Positions 57,022-64,000 of a stretch of 64,000 nucleotides of DNA are shown piece after piece (position 1 is the first letter of the stretch; the number at the start of each line of letters is the position of its first letter). Position numbers and translations under genes: made by a program. The notes under the pieces are model-generated. The model did not search any database, was not told the origin of the DNA, and saw only the letters and a program-made list of their open reading frames with translations. The DNA comes from Cheiracanthium punctorium (lineage: Eukaryota > Arthropoda > Arachnida > Araneae > Cheiracanthiidae), in NCBI GenBank assembly GCA_038373885.1, contig JAWZYV010016590.1:186001-250000 (forward strand). Direction: 5' to 3'.

Positions 57022-58342
57022 TTGAAACCTTCCAAATCTGTTTTTGTTCACTGAAATTCTACGTAATTTTTTGAGTTATTGTCAAACAGAAGTTGTGAAA
57101 GAAGATTATACAAGCAACATTCTGCAGAATTAATTGAATTTTAAGTTATTACACTTTCAACTGAGTTTCAGTAAATTGAAAACGAATGATATCTCAAAAT
57201 TAAACACTCACTTTATCTTTGAGTCTACATATGCAAGCTGTGCCGAAATTGTCCCATTAAATGACCTCATTAGCACAAATTAAACGTGCTTAAATTACTC
57301 TCAAATTAATAACTTAAGTCGTTTGTAGTTATGGAACAGAATAAATCTGTACAGTAGCGTTCTGCTATAATTATTAAATCTTTTACAACTGAATAATCTA
57401 AAACAAGAAAAATAAATGATGTTGAATGCAAGTATTATTAAACACTTTCCCCAGAACCGACAGCAACGGCAGAAGTAAACAGGTTTAAATAAAAGTAGGC
57501 CAAAATTTGTTTTGTATCATTGTCTTTACAACCCTAAATCTATGAAATTATTAGGTTTGACTTTTTTAAAAAAGTTCTAAGTAATAAATTCACCATTTCT
57601 ATGAGGGACATTCTTAGATTTCTGAAAACAGTTCTGAAAGTCTGTGTGCAGGACCATTGAGTTCAGTCGTTTTGTTCTGCATTATCTTTTGAAATAATAT
57701 TCTTAATGCCATTAGCTTCAGAAGTCACAAAAAGCCACTACTGAGACTAGGGAAGTCAGAGAATAATTGGGATTTTATATTTCATCAAAAAGACCTCAGT
57801 ATTCACCAGTAAAGAACTCTAGAAAAGAGTTAAATGCGTGGAGACACGAGTAACCAAATTTGTAGTGTATTAAGGTCACAATCTTCACAATTTTTATCCA
57901 GATAAAAATCACCCTTGCATTTTTGTCTCTCTATAGAAGTGTATTCTTCCAAAAGGTGAAGGGCCTTTTTCTTTTTGTACCACCAGAACTTAAGTTCGTC
58001 CTAATTGTAACTCATGCGTGTTTTCCAACAAAGTACTCTAGGTTTTATGTACACATTTAAAGTAAACGCAGTGGAAATGAGTTCAGTTCTTGCCTACCTA
58101 CCTTTCGCATGCATGGAAATGCTGTGGATGCTTCTTCATAGGTATTTAGCATTTAGAAACAAATTAATCATTTTTATCACATTTTTCGATTTGCGCTGTT
58201 GAATGTTGAGACTAAACAATTTCCAAAACTAAATAATTTTTAATTCTCCCTTAAAAACACTTTTCGAATTCTGGACCGATTAGTGCTCGAATGGTCAACA
58301 CGCGGACCGTGGTTCATCAGGTATCATTTTACGACCATGGAT
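57022..58342. other. Anonymous DNA
   Basis: No gene recognised. A short tRNA-like phrase (GCTCGAATGGTCAACACGCG) near 58286 is too degenerate to call. Confidence 0.45.
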
Positions 58343-58881
58343 TAGGGAATGCCGTCCCGATCCCGCGGGAACGAGATCCCGCACACATGTTTGCGGGATT
58401 AGTACATTTATCCCGTGGGATTGAAACTGAGAAATAAATTTTATTATAATTTTACGCCACCTTCCTAATCATCAATTAACCAAAAATTGTTGCATATGTA
58501 TGTATGTTCTCACAACACATGAATCAATAATTACAATTTTTGATTTTAAAGTTTTAATTTTTTCTAATTATCCTCCAATGGGAGTCTGGATCAAATGCAA
58601 TCTAAATTTTTCGCTAACTTCCTAGTGTCCAAGGGAACAGAAATATTTCATACTAATTTTTCTCTGAAGGAACAATCTCGAATCATTTATAAAATGTTTT
58701 CATATTAGGTTTTAATTTGTTTAATTCACGCTTTTAACTATTTTACTAAAATTATATCAAGACTAGAAAGATAAGTGTCTCTTTACACACACTCAAACAC
58801 ATTGCCTTTTTTACATTCTTTCTTAGCAACTAAGAACTAAGTATATTATTTTGAATGTCATAACTATAATTTTATATTTCT
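58343..58881 (-). mobile_element. hAT-like element, first part, split by a repeat
   Basis: Starts TAGGGAATGCCGTCCC and is the reverse complement of 41252-41971 (shared GGGATTGAAACTGAGAA; the AATTATATCAAGACTAG and ATTGCCTTTTTTACATTC regions also align). It stops at ATATTTCT, where the ACTAGCTGCG repeat begins, and resumes after about 60718. Confidence 0.7.
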
Positions 58882-60717
58882 ACTAGCTGCGTACCCGTTC
58901 TCCGCACGGTAGGGAGCAAAACTTTTTCTTGCATGTATAATTCGAATTGATTCCAGTAATGTGGAATCTAAAAATAAACAACATGATTTGACTCTTGGCG
59001 TAAAGTTACTCATTAGTTATTCGTAAAGTTAGTATAAATACTGATCTGAGAACATTGTTAATATTATGAAACAAAAAACTATGTCGGTGTCATTGGCGAT
59101 CAGAAAAAGAAAAGCGTGACGGTTCCTAAAAATTTCTAACTTTCGAAATGTCTCATTTCTACATCGTACTCTTTTTTAGATTTAAGTTATACCATTAATA
59201 CCTTAGATACTACATGATGTGAAGAACCGTTTTTTTTAATAATTAAATAGTTGTGTGTACCCGCTCTTCGCAAGGCAAGAAGAGAACATTTTCCTAAAAT
59301 GTTATCATAACTACTTGTGACAAACAGAATCTCCAAGAAAAAAAAAAGTTCAGGTACAGAATTTTCTGTTGAAATTACCGCGGGATATATTAACACGACG
59401 TAGAATTATTTAATGTTTAGTTAGCTGTGATGTAAGATGGCTGTTGAAAAACGAAAAGAAACGAATAGTTTCACGAAATATTTATTAACGCGGTATATTG
59501 TGCTTTGATCAATATTGCCCTAGCATATCTAATAACTATTACTAAGAGTATCCTTTACTGATACCAATATATTTTCGTTTTTCCATCTTTAATGTTTAAT
59601 TTAAAGAAACGGTTTAGATATTTGCCACTAATGTAGTTTTTTATTCTTTGGTGATTCTTTGCAATTTACGCATTAGTATAAACGATAATCATTTCACTTT
59701 CTGGCTGCCATTAAAACAGCTCTCCATACATTCGTATGCATAACTCTTGTCAGATTGGCGTATTTAGCACGTAAAATATTTCCTGCGATTCGAAAACGTG
59801 TCCCGTTTAAAAATTATGTCGAAAATAATGCTGGATAATTCAACGTTGAAAAAACAGCATTCAATTCTTTTTCTGGCAACGTATTATAAAATAGGGAATA
59901 ATTTCGTGCGTGGCGTATGTTTTGTTTGTGAGCCCGAAATTTTGATTGAGTTTCGAAAGGGGTTTTAATCTCGTGAAATCTAAGTCATTTTGATCTAACA
60001 TGTGGAAACTCAGTTATTTTAAAGTCATTTTATTTATGTTTTTCAAATGGCAATTTTATTCATTGTTACTGTTTTCCAGACAACCATAGCGGAAGATATC
60101 ATACCGAAATCTTGAAACAGCTTTTATTAAATTCAAAATCCTTCTTTACATAAAAATTCGTAAAAAATCTCCTAATTTATATTTTTCCTCCGTTCTTCTT
60201 TTAAAAGTGGGCGAAATATATGCTCCGTCTTTCGCCGAAATATAAAAAAGTTATGACAGATAGAATGAAAGATGCAACAGTTTTAAAATTACTTTTACGC
60301 AAACGTCGTCAAAAGTGAAATTCTTTTAAAAAATTCCCAAAAATCGGCAAAATATGTTACATAGTCAAAACAAACTGTTTTCGAAAGAAAATTTTCTCCT
60401 CTATCCGATGATGCAAATATCGTTTTATTGCGAGTGCAATGACCGGCGTTATTACGTATTATGCAAGAAAAATCGCTAAAAATCGGACAAAACATAAAAT
60501 AAAACATTTTCTAATTCGAATTTCGAAAAAATCGCTCCGAGGCGTGTTAGTATCTGTCCTAGTGAAGCCGTATGCAAAATTCGGTGGGTCTGCGACCAAC
60601 CGTCTCGGCGCAATGCGATCGAGAGACGCGCGCAAGAAGATCGGAGGTCACAAACCTACCTACAAACCTAGCTACATACAATGTTTACTCTCGGATTTTA
60701 TTATATATATAAGATTT
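58882..60717 (+). mobile_element. ACTAGCTGCG repeat, copy 3, inside the hAT-like element
   Basis: Starts ACTAGCTGCGTACCCG and shares blocks with copy 2 (CGCGGGATATATTAACACG, CAATTTACGCATTAGTATAA, GTTATGACAGATAGAATG). It ends near TATTATATATATAAGATT. The length is about 1.84 kb. The 101-codon frame at 60439-60744 comes from the 3' part. No domain is readable. The right boundary is set by where the host hAT-like sequence resumes. Confidence 0.6.
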
Positions 60718-60790
60718 TCAGCTATTGTATTAATTATCAAATAACATTAATACTATTAAACTCCGTGGTGCTTAAAATCTTACTTTTTCC
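60718..60790 (-). mobile_element. hAT-like element, resumed part
   Basis: GTATTAATTATCAAATAAC, then AAATCTTACTTTTTCCTG matches the reverse complement of about 41385-41455 in the copy at 41252-41971. After about 60790 similarity is lost, so the second end is missing. Confidence 0.55.
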
Positions 60791-60975
60791 TGTTTTCCTC
60801 TGAGTGTTTTCTAAACACTCAGACTCCTAGAAAATAATAATAGAAAAAGAAAAAAGAAAAGAATTTCTAATAATTCAGTACATCTTAATTTAATGATTGT
60901 TTTCCTCTCTAATTATAATCTAACTTTTAAAGAGACAAGTGCAAGACGTATGAATTAAGCGCTTGCGTATTTATT
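60791..60975. other. Anonymous AT-rich DNA
   Basis: No gene or repeat boundary recognised. Confidence 0.4.
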
Positions 60976-61195
60976 GCCTACCAGTTGATCCGGGTTCGTA
61001 TCTCTCGGCAGGAACCTGAACCCTTGGAAAAGGTTCCTAATATTCAAGATAAGATGGCAGCTTATCTTTGTTTTCTCCTACCGGTCACTATGTGGTCATC
61101 CTGTGATCGCATTGTGGGGTCACAAGGTAACGGTCACGAGAGTAGGAAATATCAACCTTACAGTGATACAACTTCAGAATGATTACTGGTGACCT
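60976..61195 (+). repeat. Possible tRNA-SINE remnant
   Basis: CCGGGTTCGTATCTC resembles a B box, with the body following into a 65-codon chance frame. No other copy was noticed, and no A box is clear. Confidence 0.3.
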
Positions 61196-61399
61196 TTGTA
61201 GTGGCACTTAAGAGTCACTCGGGGGTCTCCAAATATCCATTTCTTAGAAAAATATCCATTATCTGGTGTTTTTTATTCGTAAAATATAAGATATTGAATA
61301 AAAGTAATTTATTTTCGCAGCTGATATTAAAATTGTTAAAATTAAGTGGTTAAACGAAAAAGAAATAAAGTTTAAGACTGGTTTTATTTGCTAGCAACA

Positions 61400-61800
61400 T
61401 CAATAAGAGGTCGTCACATCCTTCGATTATTCGCTGACTCAAAGATAGCGTGGTGGCATTCTTTCCAAATGGCAGCTGATAAGTTTACAAGCTCCCGGGC
61501 CCCCTGAAAGTATCACTTAAACACTCATCCAGCAAATCAGATTTAAGCCTCTAAAATCCTACCCACACCCTTTTCAGAAACGCTGTGGACTCATACATCA
61601 ACCGAGGATTAAAAGCCTGTCTGGATAATGCTAAATTCATAACGTCCTAAGAGACGGATGCTCTCAAATTTTCAGGGGAGCAGGGGGAAGAGACTTAGAA
61701 AGGGGTTGAGACCTTTTATATCCGTGAGATGGTGACATTTGGTTGCCGTCGGAGAGAGCGGTAATTAATCCTGGAGAAGGGAAGATATCTTCATAGTGCA
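61400..61800. other. GC-richer unique patch
   Basis: Less AT-rich, with no repeat partner noticed and no convincing frame. It could be regulatory or exonic sequence. Confidence 0.2.
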
Positions 61801-62164
61801 CCAATTTTTAGGATTAGGGAACAATTTGCAGAGATTTAGAGATGGAAAATCGATAGTCTAGGCTAGGCGAGTGTTCTTCCAGATGATTGAAGGCAAATGA
61901 AGAAGTTATTGTTACGTGATACATTTAGAACGAAGTAACTCGTCTAACTATTCGAACTATTCTTATCAAACGTAGACGGATATTTATTAATTTTGTTATT
62001 GCAAATTTGTGAATGATTTAACGAGCTATGCCAGTGGCTGATAAGAAAGAGAGTATTAACCTTAGTCTAGATGTAAATAACGTAAAGCTGATTTGGCACA
62101 GTATAATTCCATTCAGGCTTTATAGTATATGATGAATGAATTTTTGAAAATAATAACTATTTTA

Positions 62165-62270
62165 ACGAAGTCCGAATTTAAACGAAATTGTCCGAAATTA
62201 AACGCCCGTATTTTAACGTTAATGAGAAAGTTATGAAATCTTGTGTTGGACATAATGAAGGTATGGGAAT
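62165..62270 (+). repeat. Left inverted repeat flanking the helicase remnant
   Basis: AAATTAAACGCCCGTATTTT, GAGAAAGTTATGAAATCTTG and GGACATAATGAAGGTA match the reverse complement of 63013-63110. Confidence 0.7.
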
Positions 62271-62381
62271 TTGAGCGAATAAAAACAAGTTCAAATATTC
62301 GCCGCCAGAGGACATTTTTTACTGAATTATACACTTACGACTGGCTTTTTGTTGGTGGTAACTTAGGTGAGTTCTTAACAT

Positions 62382-62717
62382 TTGGAAAGTCGTGATAATC
62401 CAAGAACTTTTCCTGATCTAAAAACAGCCTTTCATAACATGTTCGTAACATTTTATCCAAATACACAGCGGCCAGCTGTGGAACATGCTTTCTTGCAGAA
62501 CTCCGATATTGTTTTACTATTTACACTTCACACTGTTGGCGTTTACTTTCCTGAACCTGTATTTTCTCATGGAATGTTGTATGTCGCTCTTGCAATGCTT
62601 AGGTCAAAGGAAGCCGTGGCAGTCAAGATCGCTCACGATAATTCAGCTGGACGTTCCGTGTTTGATGGCTTTATTCAATATATCGCCTTCAACGAAATAC
62701 TCAATCAGAATTTGTGA
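62382..62717 (+). pseudogene. Helitron Rep/helicase, C-terminal helicase remnant
   Basis: Residues 52-64 of this 111-codon frame read VGVYFPEPVFSHG, followed by MLYVALAMLRS. This corresponds to the last conserved motifs of the PIF1-like (superfamily 1) helicase domain of Helitrons, where VGVYLPEPVFSHGQLYVALSRVRS is usual. A later segment ending FNEILNQ fits the usual NIVYxEVL tail. The Walker motifs, the rest of the helicase and the Rep HUH nuclease are absent, and the usual S-R after YVAL is A-M. So it is a decayed 3' fragment, not a working gene. A host PIF1 gene is unlikely, because the PEPVFSHG wording is typical of Helitrons. Similarity is clear only from about residue 50. Confidence 0.75.
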
Positions 62718-63012
62718 CTGTAATCCAGCTCTTTCGTCATTTAATATGTACGCTTTTTTTTACTCAATAAAGATACTTAGAAACAAATTTTAAAGATTTT
62801 AATCATTTCACCGCCATTGTACAGCTGCTAAAGTAAGAACTGGCAAGAAACTTTTTGTTTACTTTCTGTCACACGTGATGTCACGTCCAAGTGGCACTTC
62901 GATTTTTTCTCTCCGTTTTATCCAAGACCTCGGTGGCAGTCCTGATCTTTCCCATTTATTTTTGAAACATTACGCTCAACAAAGTGACCGTCGAATTCGA
63001 CGGGTTCCAGCT

Positions 63013-63110
63013 AGTACCTTCATTATGTCCCACACAAAATTTCATAACTTTCTCAGCAATAGTTCCGTCTGTAAACAACTTTAAAAACGGGCCGTTTAGT
63101 TGCAGACAAC
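63013..63110 (-). repeat. Right inverted repeat flanking the helicase remnant
   Basis: The reverse complement contains AACTAAACGGCCCG, GAGAAAGTTATGAAATTTTG and GGGACATAATGAAGGTAC, matching 62165-62270 in inverted orientation. Confidence 0.7.
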
Positions 63111-63289
63111 CTGTACTGCTTTCATTTTCAAACATTAAAATTGAAGTTCACTTTAAACATGAGTATGCTTTAGTTGATATAAAATGTAGGTGTAACACAT
63201 TCAAATTCAGTGAAAATTCAAATTCAGAATGTGGTATTTTCCATCTCAGCTGGAGGTTAAAAAATTTTTTAATCTGTATTAAGATTTAA

Positions 63290-64000
63290 ATCATTATTTT
63301 AGCAATTTTAACATAAGCTTTGTAAAATTGAATCTTTGATAACGTAAAATATTCAGTAAAAAAATCTGCGTTTCTTTTCTCAAACTTATTACAATGCATA
63401 TAAAATATTTTAAGCTCTTTTAGCATGGTTATTGCAAAGTTTTACTACATCTTAGCAAACAATTTCCAAAATATGATTTCAGATATTTCTTGAAATAAAT
63501 ATATAATACAAAAACTTAACACTGCAGAAGATGAAAAAATAAACAATATTTTTGAAATTTAAAATGCTCCTATTGATAGCTTTTCAACTTTAACATCATC
63601 TTTTGTAATTTGATAAAACTGTTCCAGTAATGCAACCACATAAAAAATCTTATTAATATGGTTTAGAAGTGTTTTAACTTTAATTTTTTTGTAAATAATT
63701 ATTTCACATTTATGCTAACTCAATCCACCTATTTAATTCTTTGTTCTGGAATATATTTTTAAGGCACAATTTTTAGTTAGTTCTAATGCACTTTAAAATA
63801 ACACAGACAATATTGATTATATCTGTATAGTGACTACTTTCTTTTTACCACTTCCTCAAAATTTAAAATTTCTCACCATCAACACACTTTCGTAAATCAT
63901 TAATGATTATTCATTTCCATAGTCGTGGGTAAATATTTAAACTTAATCAACGTGAGCGTTAGTTAACATTAAATATTACACATGACAGAGTGATTTTGAT
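63290..64000. other. Anonymous AT-rich DNA
   Basis: Nothing recognisable to the end of the window. Confidence 0.55.

Noticed and set aside
62485..62793. Second 102-codon frame overlapping the helicase remnant
   Set aside because: It is in a different frame from the VGVYFPEPVFSHG sequence and has no family features.
1..64000. CRISPR array, prokaryotic operon or defence system
   Set aside because: No regular repeat-spacer arrays, no dense coding and no ribosome-binding-site-linked genes; the window is eukaryotic repeat-rich DNA.

Overview
This is AT-rich animal nuclear DNA (GC roughly one third, judged by eye). I can support no intact protein-coding gene in it. Open reading frames reach at most about 150 codons, and most are chance frames or lie inside repeats. 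The sequence is a graveyard of transposable elements: DNA transposons and their short non-autonomous derivatives (pogo/Tigger, Tc1/mariner-like, hAT-like, piggyBac-like), a Helitron helicase remnant, tRNA-derived SINEs, fold-back (long inverted repeat) elements, and a 1.8-2.6 kb dispersed repeat that begins ACTAGCTGCG. This mix fits a large arthropod genome. A chelicerate such as a spider is my best guess from general resemblance of the repeat families, but nothing here proves it.

Layout. 1-7960: mostly anonymous AT-rich DNA, with a fold-back at 1519-1620, a 380-bp retroposon module at 2873-3252, a GC-richer unique patch at 3700-4230 and a SINE fragment at 4597-4797. 7961-10520: a mariner-type MITE holding a hAT-type MITE, a hAT-type element, fold-back arms and a pogo-type MITE. 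10740-18420: a tRNA-like SINE head, two small MITEs, a fold-back and a 672-bp mariner-type hairpin element. 19680-21500: a pogo-like end and a three-level nest (hAT-like MITE inside a fold-back inside a piggyBac-like MITE). 26670-29720: a hAT-like fragment, copy 1 of the ACTAGCTGCG repeat and a TIR element of about 1 kb. 32000-36620: three TSD-confirmed elements or near equivalents, a recent tandem duplication and a fold-back. 37300-45130: fold-back arms, SINE fragments, a 720-bp hAT-like element, a Tigger remnant and a SINE-in-SINE nest. 46500-49925: the second mariner-type hairpin and copy 2 of the ACTAGCTGCG repeat, with a MITE inside it. 53230-53690: a 158-bp tandem array. 55120-57020: a pogo-type MITE, a SINE fragment and a fold-back. 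58340-60790: a hAT-like element split by copy 3 of the ACTAGCTGCG repeat. 62200-63080: a Helitron helicase remnant between inverted repeats. The remaining stretches look anonymous.

The most useful results are insertions whose ancestral empty sites are present in the same window. A MITE at 47627-47793 has its empty site in copy 1 of the host repeat near 27272. A 396-bp module inside a SINE at 44669-45064 has its empty site at about 4750. A MITE at 21227-21394 has its empty site in the opposite arm of its own host fold-back. The ACTAGCTGCG repeat in a hAT-like element (58882 to about 60717) has its empty site near 41455. These give a relative order of transposition from sequence alone. I saw no CRISPR array, no rRNA gene, no convincing functional tRNA gene and no coherent new multi-gene system.
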